A stretch of 64,000 nucleotides of DNA from Streptomyces pilosus (GCF_014649835.1 NZ_BMTU01000002.1:655770-719769), one strand, 5' to 3'; positions 54,191-63,639 are shown, numbered from the stretch's first letter. Made by a program: numbers and translations. The notes: generated by a model from the letters alone, not told the origin.

Positions 54191-56623
54191 TCAGCGCACG
54201 CCGACCGTGACCTCCCCCTCCCACCGGGTGTCCCCCGCCGATCTGCCCACCATGAGCCGGTAACCGCCGGGTTCCGTGGCCCAGCCGGGGTTCGCCTCTG
54301 ACCAGTACCGCAAGGCGCGCGGGCCCACCACCACCTCGGCCCGCGCCGTCCGTCCCGCTTCCGCCCGGACCGTCGCGTACCCGGCGAACCAGCGCACCGG
54401 ACGCTCCACCACCGACGAGGGGCGGGCCAGGTAGACCTGGACGACCTCCCGTCCGGCGCGGGTGCCGGTGTTGCGCACCGTCACCCGGACGGTGAACGGC
54501 TCGCCCGCCACGACGTGCGCGGGTGCCTCCACGGCCGCGTACTCCCACGTCGTGTAACCGAGTCCGTGGCCGAACCAGTAGGCGGGCTCGCGTCCGGCCC
54601 GCAGCCACGCCCGGTGGCCGATGTGCAGGCCCTCGGCGTAGTCGAGCCGGCCGTCGACCGGCCGGGTGCGGGTGACGGGCGCGTCCGCCAGGGACGCCGC
54701 CCAGGTGGTGGGGAGCCGGCCGCCGGGCTCGGCGAGGCCGAACAGGACGTCGGCCAGCCCCGCGCCGGCCTCCTGTCCCGGGAACCAGGTGAGCAGCACG
54801 GCGCCCACTTCCCGGTGCCAGGGCAGCTCGATGGGGCCGCCGCTGTTGACGACCACGACCGTGCGCGGATTCACGGCGGCCACCGCCCGGACGAGTGCGT
54901 CCTGGTGCCTCCCGAGCGACAGTTCCGCGCGGTCGTACCCCTCGCTCTCGCCGAGCTCGGTGGTGCCGACCACCACGACGGCGGCATCGGCGTCCCGGGC
55001 CGCCCGCACCGCGTCCTCCAACGCGGTCGCCGGGTCCGGTTCCGGCGGCGCGGCGGCGACGACGGTGGCGCGTCCGCGGCCGGGCACCAGTTCGCGCCGT
55101 GCCACCACGCGCACGGGCCGCTTGGTGGTCAGTACCGTCCGCACCGTGTGGACGGGCGGGTTGACATGGACGACGGCCGGGTCGTCCGTGTCACCGGGGA
55201 ACTCCCCGTCCAGGAGGGTGCGGTCGTCGACGGTGAGTGTCATGCGTCCGAAGCCCCCGACGCCGAACGTCCACTCTCCCGGACTGCGGGGATGCAGCAT
55301 CGCGTCGATCTCCACCGTGTGCGCACCCGGGGGCAGTTCCGGCTCCAGCTGGCGGCCCGAGAACCGGTGCTCCGCGTACAGCTCCCGCCCTGTCGCGTCC
55401 AGCACCCGCAGGAGCACGCCGGGGGCGCCCGACCGTGGGTCGCTGCACCGGTCGGTGCCGAGGGGAGCGGGCGGGGACCCCGGCGCCGGGCCGGGCTCGT
55501 ACACCACCCGGGCCCGCCCCCGCAGCCGGGCCCGGACACCGGCCAGCGGCGTGACCACGTCGGAGCAGAACACGCCCGCGCTGCCGCCGCCCTGTACCCG
55601 GGGGGACGCGGCGTGGACGCCGACGACCGCGACGGTGGACAGTCCGGCGGGGTCCAGCGGCAGGACGGCGCTGTTGCGCAGCAGCACCGCACCGGCGCCG
55701 ACCGCGCGGCGCAACAGCGCCCGGGCGTCACGGGAGGACATCGCCGGTGCCCGGCGCGGGCGACGCGGCTCCAGCGCGCCCACCCGGCCGGCGAGCCGGA
55801 GCAGTCGCCGCACCTTCTCGTCGACCGCCTCCTCGGCGACCAGGCCGTCCTTCACCGCCCGCACCAGCGGCGCGCCCCAGGGACTGTCCGGGCCCGGCAT
55901 CGCCAGGTCGAGGGCGGCGCGGCCGGTTTCCTCGGTGGTGCGCACGGCCGCCCAGTCGGAGACGGCGACCCCGTCGAACCCCCATTCCCCCTTGAGGGGT
56001 TCGGCCAGGAGCGGGCTGGCCGTCATGGTCGTGCCGCCTACGGCGTTGTAGCCCGCCATGACCAGCCACACCCCGGCCTCGACGGCCGCCTCGAAGGGCG
56101 CGAGGTACACCTCTCGCAGGGCGCGTTCGGACACCCGGACGTCGACGGTCAGCCGGTCGGTCTCGGAGTCGTTGCCGACGTAGTGCTTGGCGGTGGCCGC
56201 CACCCCGAGGGCCTGGACGCCCCGGATCAGCGCGGCCCCGGTGCGGCCGGTCAGTTCGGGGTCCTCGGAGAAGCACTCGAAGTGCCGGCCGCCCAGCGGG
56301 CTCCGGTGCAGGTTGAGCGTGGGGGCCAGGACCACGTCGACGCCCTTGCGGGCGGCCTCGGTGGCGAGCAGGCTTCCGAGCCGCTCCACCAGTTCCTCGT
56401 CCCACATCGCCCCGAGGGCGGAGGCGGAGGGCAGCAGGACCGAGGTGCGCCGCTCGTCCCACGCCTCGCCACGCACCCCGGCCGGACCGTCCGAGGTCAC
56501 CATCTCCCGCAGCCCGATCCCGGGTTCACCGGCGGTGCGCCAGGTCGTCGCGCCGGTGAGTAGACGCACCTTCTGTTCGAGACTCAGCCCTCCGATGAGC
56601 CGGTCGAGTGTCCCGTCGTCCAT
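54191..56623 (-). CDS. Beta-glucosidase, GH3 family
   Basis: An 810-residue GH3 enzyme from ATG 56623. Domain order: TIM-barrel (residues about 1-300) with LAPTLNLHRSPLGGRHFECFSEDP, AKHYVGNDSE and the catalytic Asp nucleophile in GVAVSDWAAV; the alpha/beta sandwich, into which a PA14-like domain is inserted (about 390-530); and a C-terminal FnIII-like domain. There is no signal peptide, so it acts inside the cell on imported oligosaccharides. A perfect 18-bp palindrome lies 30 bases upstream. Confidence 0.93.
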   Translation of the reverse strand: MDDGTLDRLIGGLSLEQKVRLLTGATTWRTAGEPGIGLREMVTSDGPAGVRGEAWDERRTSVLLPSASALGAMWDEELVERLGSLLATEAARKGVDVVLAPTLNLHRSPLGGRHFECFSEDPELTGRTGAALIRGVQALGVAATAKHYVGNDSETDRLTVDVRVSERALREVYLAPFEAAVEAGVWLVMAGYNAVGGTTMTASPLLAEPLKGEWGFDGVAVSDWAAVRTTEETGRAALDLAMPGPDSPWGAPLVRAVKDGLVAEEAVDEKVRRLLRLAGRVGALEPRRPRRAPAMSSRDARALLRRAVGAGAVLLRNSAVLPLDPAGLSTVAVVGVHAASPRVQGGGSAGVFCSDVVTPLAGVRARLRGRARVVYEPGPAPGSPPAPLGTDRCSDPRSGAPGVLLRVLDATGRELYAEHRFSGRQLEPELPPGAHTVEIDAMLHPRSPGEWTFGVGGFGRMTLTVDDRTLLDGEFPGDTDDPAVVHVNPPVHTVRTVLTTKRPVRVVARRELVPGRGRATVVAAAPPEPDPATALEDAVRAARDADAAVVVVGTTELGESEGYDRAELSLGRHQDALVRAVAAVNPRTVVVVNSGGPIELPWHREVGAVLLTWFPGQEAGAGLADVLFGLAEPGGRLPTTWAASLADAPVTRTRPVDGRLDYAEGLHIGHRAWLRAGREPAYWFGHGLGYTTWEYAAVEAPAHVVAGEPFTVRVTVRNTGTRAGREVVQVYLARPSSVVERPVRWFAGYATVRAEAGRTARAEVVVGPRALRYWSEANPGWATEPGGYRLMVGRSAGDTRWEGEVTVGVR

Positions 56624-56652
56624 TCCCGCCCCGCTTTCTGCCCCTCCGCCGG

Positions 56653-56670
56653 TGGGAGAGCGCTCTCCCA
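56653..56670. promoter_or_regulatory. 18-bp perfect palindrome upstream of the GH3 gene
   Basis: TGGGAGAGCGCTCTCCCA reads the same on both strands and has the central CG typical of LacI-family operators; the CebR operator TGGGAGCGCTCCCA is a close relative. Position directly upstream of the GH3 start fits a repressor site. A near copy occurs at 62489-62506. Confidence 0.85.
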
Positions 56671-56802
56671 ACCATTCGACGAGGTTGTCCTCCCCGTCAA
56701 GCCCTTCCGGCCGGGGGTGGACGTCAGGTGCGCGGGCAGCGGAAGGAGCCCGGCGGCACCCGCGCCGAGCGGGTGCCGTCGGGCCCGTGGAGACCGGCAG
56801 GG

Positions 56803-57891
56803 TCAGGGCAGCCGGTGGTCGGCGTTCAGCACGGCGCCGCGTTCGGGGCGGTACAGGTCGAAGCCCCGGGTGTCGCACTGCAGGCCGCCGTTGATGCAGT
56901 GGTCGACCAGGGCCTTGAGGGTTCGTTCCTCCCACGCGTTGAAGAAGTCGTAGTGGAAGGAGTAGCCGCGGCCGCTGGCCAGGCGGACCTGGCTCATGTC
57001 GCCGTTGACCGGCCACGCCATCTTGAATTCGATCATCGGCAGGGCGACCGGGTGGGAGGCCGGGCACATGTTGTCGTTGGTGCCGGGCTTGACGACCGGG
57101 TAGGTCATGTGGCTCTGGTGGTCGGGGGTGTCGAGGTGCAGGCCGTTCCAGCAACTGGGGGCTTGCATGCGCAGGTTGAGCTGGACGTCGGGCCGGCTCG
57201 GGCAGCTCGCCGGGATGTCGGTGTTGAAGAAGCTGTCACCGCACTCCCAGCCCTCGACGAAGCCCTTGTGGGCGCGGAACTGCTGTTCGGTCTGCATGGG
57301 GTTGCCGACGACGAACCGCAAGCCCTTGGGGAAGGGCCGCACACTCCGGTAGTCGGTCACGCCTGCCTTGTAGTAGATGACCTGCGGGCCGACGGGCAGG
57401 ATCTTCCGGTCGCCCTTGTACAGCGAGGGCATCCAGTAGGCGGAGGCGTCCGCGGGCGCCTTGCAGGTGGTGTTGCCTCCGTAGAGCGAGCCGGTGGTGC
57501 TGGCGGCGTCGGTGGAGGTGTTGCCCATGAACGTGTGGTCGTGGGACTTGCCGAACTGGCCCGGGTAGACGATCGGGTCGTCCGGCGCGGTGTGGGTCAC
57601 GGAGCAACCGGCCTGGAACTCGTGGTGGTAGGCCGGGGGCGGGGTGGCCGTGGACGGGACGACGCCGGTGACCGGGGGTACGGCCGGTATGTATCCGTCG
57701 CCGTCGGGGTCGTCGGCGGACGCCTGGTTCGACACCGCCATCGTGTGCCCGGTGTGGCCGGCGGCCGAGGTGGCCGGGGCAGTCGGGGCGTCGCCGGGGC
57801 CCGCCGCCGTGGCGACGGTGCCGATGCCGAGCACGCTTGCGATCAGTGCGGTGCCGAGCAGCAGCGCGGGGAGTTTTGAACGCGGTCTCAT
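56803..57891 (-). CDS. Secreted DUF1996 protein
   Basis: A 362-residue secreted protein from ATG 57891, four bases after GGAGG. The signal peptide covers about residues 1-30. DUF1996 landmarks are DPIVYPGQFGKSHDHTFMGNTSTD, CWNGLHLDTPDHQSHMTYP and MIEFKMAWPVNG. The conserved His/Asp (HDH, HQSH) suggest metal binding. Fungal and actinobacterial relatives occur beside cell-wall and polysaccharide genes; the reaction is unknown. It is downstream of the discoidin protein genes on the same strand. Confidence 0.85.
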   Translation of the reverse strand: MRPRSKLPALLLGTALIASVLGIGTVATAAGPGDAPTAPATSAAGHTGHTMAVSNQASADDPDGDGYIPAVPPVTGVVPSTATPPPAYHHEFQAGCSVTHTAPDDPIVYPGQFGKSHDHTFMGNTSTDAASTTGSLYGGNTTCKAPADASAYWMPSLYKGDRKILPVGPQVIYYKAGVTDYRSVRPFPKGLRFVVGNPMQTEQQFRAHKGFVEGWECGDSFFNTDIPASCPSRPDVQLNLRMQAPSCWNGLHLDTPDHQSHMTYPVVKPGTNDNMCPASHPVALPMIEFKMAWPVNGDMSQVRLASGRGYSFHYDFFNAWEERTLKALVDHCINGGLQCDTRGFDLYRPERGAVLNADHRLP

Positions 57892-57970
57892 GGGGCCTCC
57901 TTGCCCGCTGAGGTGCCAAGTGGGGGTGGTGCGCAGGGCGCCGCCGTGCGCCGGGCGCCGTGCGCCGTCG

Positions 57971-60136
57971 TCAGCTGTAGACGCCGAACTCGTGCAGCGA
58001 GTAGCCCCAGCCGGTGCCACGCGCCGTCAGGTGCAGTCGTACGTGTCGTGCGGTCGCCGCGACGTCGATGGTGTCGATGTCGCCGTTGCCGGCGGTCGTG
58101 GTGTGGACCGTCCGCCAGCTGGTGCCGTTGTCGGAGACCTGTACGTCGTACGACTTGGCGTAGGCGGGGTCCCATACGAGCTGGAGCTTGCGGATCGGGG
58201 TGGCGGAGCCGAGGTCGACCTGGATCCACTGCGGGTCGCTCCAGTCGCTGGCCCAGCGCGTGTCGCTCCGGCCGTCCGTCGCCTTGGCGGGCTCGCAGGG
58301 GCAGTCGCCGTACGACGGCTGGAAGGAGGAGGCGGTGGTGGGCTTGTTCAGCGCCACATTGGTGCCGGTCACCGGCGGGGCGACGACCTTGACCGACTTC
58401 GTCTCGATGCCGGCGTTGCCGCGGCCGTCCTCGGCCTGGATGTACACCTTCCACACGCCGAGCTTCTCGGGAGCGGTCACGGCGAAGGTTCCATTGCCGG
58501 TCGACCGCCACTTGGCCTCGACCAGACGCTTGTCGCCGTTCGCGTAGTTGCCGCTGAGGAAGATCTTGTAGGTGATCGCGTCGCCGTCGGGGTCACGGAC
58601 GTCCGCGCGGACGGTGAACTCGCCGCCCGCCGGGGCGGACGAGGCCGGACTGACGGTCATGTCCGAGATGACCGGCGGTGTGTTGTCGGTGCCGGCCGTT
58701 CCGGTGTAGGCCCTCTTGACGGAGTAGTAGGAGAGCCTCTTCAGCCCGTCGGGCACGAGGTTGAACCAGATGCCGCCGAAGTCGTGTTCGACACCGTAGT
58801 GGAAGAGGGTGGCACCAAGGGCGACGCCCCGGTGGCCGGTGACGCAGTCCCAGGCATGGGAGTACCCCTCGGCCTTCTGTACGTCGGTCGGTTCGTCGGG
58901 GACGCCGTTGGCGTCGTCCGGCACCTCCCACTCGCCTGCCGGTCCGCCCTCGGTGATGATGTACGGCTTGGTGTAGCCGCCCTTCTCCCAGTCCTCCTGG
59001 ACGCCGCAGATGTCGCCGTAGGAGTTCATCGAGTACAGGTCGAGGTCGGGCGCGTTGCGCTTGTAGTACGGCCAGGCTCCCGTCCAGGCGTCGGTCGAGG
59101 TGACGGGGTGGTCGGGGTCGATGCTGTGGATCCTCTTGGCGACGTCGTTGACGAAGCCGGTGTAGGCGTTGCGCTGGGCCTCCAGTTCCGCCCCGCTGTA
59201 GCAGTTCTGCAGGCCGAGGACCGATTCGTTGCCGACGTTCCACATGAGGGTCGCGGGGTGGCTCCTGTACGTCTCGACCCACTTGGCGAACTCGGTGAGC
59301 ATGTTGTTCTTGTACGTGGTGTCGGTGACGTAGTTGACGCAGCCGCCGGAGCCGGGACCGCCACCGGGCTGCAGCCAGAAGCCGTTGACGACCTTGATGC
59401 CGTGCGCGGCGGCGCTGTCGAGCAGCGGCTTGGTGCCGCCGTCGGTGCCCCAGGTGCGAATGGTGTTGACGCCCATGGACTTGACGTCGGGCATGTACTT
59501 CGGGGCGTCCGCGATGGCGGGGCCCCAGGTCAGGCCCTTGACGGTGTACGGCTGCCCACCGACGGTCAGCCGCCAGTCACCTGGTGAGCCGGTGACCTTG
59601 ACCGCTCCCTGGACGGGCGGTGTGCCGTCCGTGCTCCCGTACACCTGGAACTCCCAGAGGGAGTAGCCGTAACCGCCGGACCGCTCGGTACCCAGCATCC
59701 GGACGTAGCGGCCGGAGCCGGAGACGGTGATCTCGTCCGTGCCGCCGTCACCGCCGGTCACGGTCCGCAGGGTCCGCCAGTCGGTGCCGTCGTCGGAGGC
59801 CTGGATCTGGTAGCCCTTGCCGTACGCGCCCTCCCAGGTCAGTACGACGCGGCTGAGGTCGGACCGCTGTCCGAGGTCGACCTGGAACCACTGCGGGTCG
59901 CTCCACTGGCTGGCCCAGCGGGTACCGGTGAGGTTGCCGTCCACGGCCGCGGAGGGGGCGTAGCCGGCGCCCTCCTGGGACGAGGCGGTGGCGGGCCTGC
60001 CTTGGGAGAGCAGGGTCTCCGCCGCCTGCGCGGGTGGGGCGGCCAGGACGAGTGACGACGCCACCAGTGCGCCGAGCGCGAGCAGGGGCACGGCGCGTTG
60101 GCCGGGTGGTCTGCGGTGGGAGAGAGCTGTGGACAC
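57971..60136 (-). CDS. Secreted glycoside hydrolase flanked by two discoidin (CBM32-like) domains
   Basis: A 721-residue protein from GTG 60136 with GGAG five bases before it. Signal peptide, then an F5/8 type C domain (about 40-170), a GH2-like TIM barrel (about 185-480) with acid/base Glu in MWNVGNESVLG and probable nucleophile Glu in YIITEGGPAGE, a cadherin/Ig-like domain (about 490-590) and a C-terminal F5/8 type C domain (about 595-721). The barrel resembles exo-acting beta-glycosidases or glucanosyltransferases. It binds and cuts an extracellular glycan. Confidence 0.85.
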   Translation of the reverse strand: MSTALSHRRPPGQRAVPLLALGALVASSLVLAAPPAQAAETLLSQGRPATASSQEGAGYAPSAAVDGNLTGTRWASQWSDPQWFQVDLGQRSDLSRVVLTWEGAYGKGYQIQASDDGTDWRTLRTVTGGDGGTDEITVSGSGRYVRMLGTERSGGYGYSLWEFQVYGSTDGTPPVQGAVKVTGSPGDWRLTVGGQPYTVKGLTWGPAIADAPKYMPDVKSMGVNTIRTWGTDGGTKPLLDSAAAHGIKVVNGFWLQPGGGPGSGGCVNYVTDTTYKNNMLTEFAKWVETYRSHPATLMWNVGNESVLGLQNCYSGAELEAQRNAYTGFVNDVAKRIHSIDPDHPVTSTDAWTGAWPYYKRNAPDLDLYSMNSYGDICGVQEDWEKGGYTKPYIITEGGPAGEWEVPDDANGVPDEPTDVQKAEGYSHAWDCVTGHRGVALGATLFHYGVEHDFGGIWFNLVPDGLKRLSYYSVKRAYTGTAGTDNTPPVISDMTVSPASSAPAGGEFTVRADVRDPDGDAITYKIFLSGNYANGDKRLVEAKWRSTGNGTFAVTAPEKLGVWKVYIQAEDGRGNAGIETKSVKVVAPPVTGTNVALNKPTTASSFQPSYGDCPCEPAKATDGRSDTRWASDWSDPQWIQVDLGSATPIRKLQLVWDPAYAKSYDVQVSDNGTSWRTVHTTTAGNGDIDTIDVAATARHVRLHLTARGTGWGYSLHEFGVYS

Positions 60137-60198
60137 ATCTGCTCCAGACGGGTTGGGGAGAGCCGACGGGGCGGGGCTGTGGGGGCCCCGCGTGGTGG

Positions 60199-60242
60199 CC
60201 CCTCCGGGCCGGGGCGCGGGGATGCCATCCGGCCCGGAGGGG
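60199..60242 (-). terminator. 14-bp hairpin between the two discoidin-protein genes
   Basis: CCCCTCCGGGCCGG (60199-60212) pairs perfectly with CCGGCCCGGAGGGG (60229-60242) across 16 bases. It lies just after the stop of the beta-helix gene and before the start of the glycosidase gene, so it may limit read-through. Confidence 0.65.
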
Positions 60243-60266
60243 AGTCGTGGCCGACGGGTGGTCCGG

Positions 60267-62462
60267 TCAGGGGTACGACACGACCGTGGACGGCACGGTC
60301 GAGGTGCCGGCGGGCACGGTGGAGGCGCCGGTGTCGTTGATGACGTGGTTGTAGTGGCCCATGCCGCCGAGGGAGACCACGAGGAGGCTGTGGAACTTCA
60401 CCCCCGGTTTGACGGGGGTCTTGAAGCCGTGGTCCTGGCGGATGCCCGGGTCGACGTTGTAGTTGCAGTAGCTGCCCAGGCCCCACGCTTCGTGGGTGTC
60501 CACCGAGTCGTCGACCCGGTAGGCGGCGTAGCCTCTCGTCGAACCGTTCTGGATGGCTGCCTGGTTCGGGGCGTCGTACGCCTTCTCGTTCTGGTAGAAG
60601 ATCGTCCGGCCGCGTTCGCCGTACCACTCGACGTCGTATTTGTTGAAGTGCTCGACGAACAGCCCGGTGGCCAGGACGTCGTCGCCGTTGACCCGGACGC
60701 CGTAGTCGGCCCGGTTGGTCTCCCAGCCGACGCCCTCGCCGTGGTCGGCGCGCCAGACCCAGGTGTGGTCGATGATGGTGTCGTCGCTGTTGACGACCAT
60801 GCTGGTGGTCGCCTTCCCGGCCCCCGCGCCGCCGATGCGGATGTAGACGTCCTGCACGGTGGTGGGGTCGGCCGCGTGATCGGTGGAGGCGCCCTGCGGG
60901 CCGATCTCCAGCAGCGTGGGGGAGTTGACCGGTCCGGCGTCGATGAGGAAGCCGGCGAGCCGCACGCCGTCGACGTCGGCGACCTTCATGGCGGTCACCC
61001 CGTTGTCCGGGATGATCGTGGCGAGACCGAGGCCCAGCACGATGGTGCCGGCCCGGTTCACGTTGATCGTCTGGTCCACGTGGTAGACGCCCGGGGTGAA
61101 GAGCAGGTGCAGGCCCTGGGCGAGGGCCGCGTTGATGGTGGCGGCGGTGGCGCCGGGCTTGACGACGTAGAACTTGCTCAGAGGGATCGACTCACCCTGA
61201 GGATTCCCGTCGGCCCAGGTGGTGCCGCGGGCGTTGGTCCGCTTGGCGGGGGCGAAGACCTTGTACTCGTTGCCGTCCAGGTAGAGGAACGGCTTCTCGC
61301 GGGAGATCGGCGTCGTGCCGAGTGTGGTGTAACGGGGCTCGGGGAAGCTGGTGGCGGGAGCGCCCTCGACACCGGAGAAGACCTGGTTCCACACGCTGTT
61401 GGACCAGCCGCCGATGGAGCTGTCGCGGGTGTACCACTGCTGCTGCGAGTAGTTGCCGACCTGGCCGTCGATCTTGCTGTCGGCAATGTAGCCGCCGCTG
61501 GCCCAGCCGTAGCCGTTGGGCGCGAGGTTGAGGCCGCCCTTGACGTGCATCCGGCGGAACGAGGCGGCCTGCGAGACCGCCCACCGGTTGGTGCCGTTGA
61601 CCGGCTGCACGGCGAGGTTCTCCGCGCCGCGCCAGAAGTTCTGGGTGGCGTTGCCGTTGAACCAGCCGGCGTCGACGGTGATGTCACCGTTGATCGTCGT
61701 GTCGTCGGGCCGCAGGCCGAGGCCGGCGATCTGGGTGTAGAACCCGATCTGGGCGTTGAGGTTGTTGTAGGTGCCCGGCTTGAAGAGGAAGGCGTGCCGG
61801 CCGGAGCCGAACTGTGCCGACTCCTGTTCCCTGAAAACCTGGTCGAGCTTGGCCTGGATGCCGGGCGTGGACGGGTCGAAGACATGCACGTTCGGGCCGA
61901 GGTCGCCGCCGCCCGGGATCACCGGTCCGGGGTCGTCACCGGTGGTGCCGTACACCTTGAACTCCCAGAGGGAGTAGCCGTATCCGGTGGCGCGGGCGGT
62001 GCCGAGCATGCGGACGTAGCGGGCGGTGCCGGAGACGTTCACGGTCTCCGTGCCACCGGAGCCGGTGGTGGTGGAGTAGGCCGTCGACCAGTCCGTGCCG
62101 TTCTGGGACGTCTCGATGCGGTAGGACTTGGCGTGGGCGGTCTCCCAGCGCAGCTCGACCTGGCTGAGGGTTGCGGGGGAGCCCAGGTCGACGCGGATCC
62201 ATTGTGGGTCGGCGGCGGCGCTGGACCAGCGGGTGCCGTTGTCACCGTCGACGGCCGCGGTCGCCGGGGTGCCGTAGTGCTCCTGGCTGGAGGCGGTGAC
62301 CGGCTTGCCCTGCGACAGCAGCACGGGCGCGGCCTGCGCCTCTTCGGCGGGGACGATGGCGAGCAGGGCGGCGGCCAGGGCGGTGACCATCACACCGACG
62401 AGGCCGCGGCGGCCGGGTCTGTGGCGGACCGGCACCGCCGGGGGTATGCCGACTGTGGGCAT
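60267..62462 (-). CDS. Secreted discoidin-domain protein with pectate-lyase-like beta-helix
   Basis: A 731-residue secreted protein from ATG 62462, with GGAG before it. Signal peptide (to about residue 45), an F5/8 type C domain (about 45-175), then a long right-handed beta-helix (about 185-720) with repeats such as FLFKPGTYNNLNAQIGFYTQ, FRRMHVKGGLNLAPNG, LLFTPGVYHVDQTINVNRAG and GVRVNGDDVLATGLFVEHF. The layout is like GH55-type beta-1,3-glucanases, which have two helices, but I cannot name the catalytic residues. A LacI-type palindrome is 27 bases upstream. Confidence 0.8.
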   Translation of the reverse strand: MPTVGIPPAVPVRHRPGRRGLVGVMVTALAAALLAIVPAEEAQAAPVLLSQGKPVTASSQEHYGTPATAAVDGDNGTRWSSAAADPQWIRVDLGSPATLSQVELRWETAHAKSYRIETSQNGTDWSTAYSTTTGSGGTETVNVSGTARYVRMLGTARATGYGYSLWEFKVYGTTGDDPGPVIPGGGDLGPNVHVFDPSTPGIQAKLDQVFREQESAQFGSGRHAFLFKPGTYNNLNAQIGFYTQIAGLGLRPDDTTINGDITVDAGWFNGNATQNFWRGAENLAVQPVNGTNRWAVSQAASFRRMHVKGGLNLAPNGYGWASGGYIADSKIDGQVGNYSQQQWYTRDSSIGGWSNSVWNQVFSGVEGAPATSFPEPRYTTLGTTPISREKPFLYLDGNEYKVFAPAKRTNARGTTWADGNPQGESIPLSKFYVVKPGATAATINAALAQGLHLLFTPGVYHVDQTINVNRAGTIVLGLGLATIIPDNGVTAMKVADVDGVRLAGFLIDAGPVNSPTLLEIGPQGASTDHAADPTTVQDVYIRIGGAGAGKATTSMVVNSDDTIIDHTWVWRADHGEGVGWETNRADYGVRVNGDDVLATGLFVEHFNKYDVEWYGERGRTIFYQNEKAYDAPNQAAIQNGSTRGYAAYRVDDSVDTHEAWGLGSYCNYNVDPGIRQDHGFKTPVKPGVKFHSLLVVSLGGMGHYNHVINDTGASTVPAGTSTVPSTVVSYP

Positions 62463-62488
62463 GGGGAGTCTCCTTGACGCGGAATGAC

Positions 62489-62506
62489 TGGGAGAGCGCT
62501 CTCCGG
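62489..62506. promoter_or_regulatory. Second copy of the GH3 operator palindrome
   Basis: TGGGAGAGCGCTCTCCGG matches the 18-bp palindrome at 56653-56670 at 16 positions; the central 14 bases are identical. It sits directly upstream of the beta-helix protein gene. The same repressor should bind both sites. Confidence 0.8.
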
Positions 62507-62591
62507 AACACTGCCCGCCGTGCCGGTCTCGGTCAAGGTTCCGCACACGGCTTTTCTTTTGGCTTTCATTAAGTCGCAGTTGGAGAGGTGT

Positions 62592-62617
62592 AGCCTCCCC
62601 GGGTCGTCCGGGAGGCT
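62592..62617. terminator. Small hairpin
   Basis: AGCCTCCC (62592-62599) and GGGAGGCT (62610-62617) pair around ten bases, upstream of the discoidin-protein gene. It may end a transcript coming from the right. Confidence 0.4.
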
Positions 62618-62982
62618 TCTCGGCCGGGGGGAGTGAGAGGGAGGGCGACTCGGCCCTGCCGGGGAAGTATCGATGTCTTGACCCTCGGCCGCGGAGTAGA
62701 CAAAGCCCTCGTGTCCTAGGCCCCGGCCCTCGTCAGCGGTGTTCTCGTACGTCACCTGTCCAGCGGCTCTGTCGAGTCGGGTGCGGCGCAGCGTGCGGGG
62801 TGCCCCATCGTGGTCGTCGGCGACTCCGCCCAGGTCGAACGCCCGTGCGCGCCGACAAGCACGCCGTCCACGAAGCCCGCGCGCCGCACGCCGCGGATCA
62901 CTTTCTCCGCCGGGGATCGAGAGGGCGCCGAGGAAGGCGCAGGGCCGCACGGCCGTCGGTGCGCCGCCGACAGCCTGCTCGG
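62618..62982. other. Region without an assignable gene
   Basis: About 365 bases before the ADP-ribosylglycohydrolase remnant. The plus strand near 62765-62830 contains SSRVRRSVRG and then, in another frame, GCPIVVVGDSA, which faintly recalls the end of a universal stress protein. This is too weak to annotate. Confidence 0.35.
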
Positions 62983-63441
62983 ATGCATCGGATCCAGCGG
63001 GCCGCCGGCGCGGTCGTCGGCTCAGCGGTGGGTGACGCCTTGGGTGGCGCCTTCGAGTTCGGTCCCCAGGACGGGTTCTCCCCGCTGTTTCCCGCGCCCG
63101 GTGGCGGTGACGAGATGTGCGGAGGCGGTGGCCGGCACCCCGATCAGGCGACCGAGTTGAACGGTACGGTCCGGCCCTGCCTGGCCTCCGCCGCGTGGGC
63201 CCCGCGCACCACGAGCAATGTCGATGATGCGATCCGCGCGACGATCGACCTCGGCGGTGACACGGACACCGTCGCCGCTGTGACCGGAGGCCTCGCGAGG
63301 GCGTACCACGGCCTGGACGCCATACCCACCCGCTGGACCCGACCGCTCCACGTCCCCCTGCCAGGCTTCGACGGACGAGTGCTGCACCTGGCGGGGCTGC
63401 TCCACCTCGCGCATCGTCTCCTGGTCGAGGGCCCCCGGTGA
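62983..63441 (+). pseudogene. ADP-ribosylglycohydrolase with a large internal deletion
   Basis: The 152-codon frame joins the first ~50 residues of the family (RAAGAVVGSAVGDALGGAF, ending EMCGGGG) directly to the last ~95 (HPDQATELNGTVRPCL ... IDLGGDTDTVAAVTGG ... PLHVPLPGF). About half the normal protein, including the first metal motif (usually TDDT), is missing, while the second (GGDTD) is intact. Because the frame is kept, a short protein might still be made, but it should not be active. Normal members remove ADP-ribose from proteins. Confidence 0.75.
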
Positions 63442-63639
63442 GGCAGCCGTGGTGGCCCGCACCAACGGTGAACTGGTGGTGCGAGAACCCGGCTTCTTCC
63501 CTGCACAAGTGACTCGGAGTGCTGCTGGTTTTGCCGCCCTGAGGTGTTCAGGCTGATGCCGACAGGTGGCGAACCGGGGTATGAGGGGGTGCTACGGCGA
63601 GAGCCGTTCACGCGCGGTATCGGAGGACAGGAGGACAAT

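Noticed and set aside
59988..62477. 829-codon plus-strand frame opposite the discoidin proteins
   Set aside because: Gly/Val-rich shadow of two secreted proteins with clear domains on the minus strand.
62752..62840. Possible universal stress protein remnant (SSRVRRSVRG / GCPIVVVGDSA)
   Set aside because: Needs a frameshift in a very short match; too little to separate from chance.
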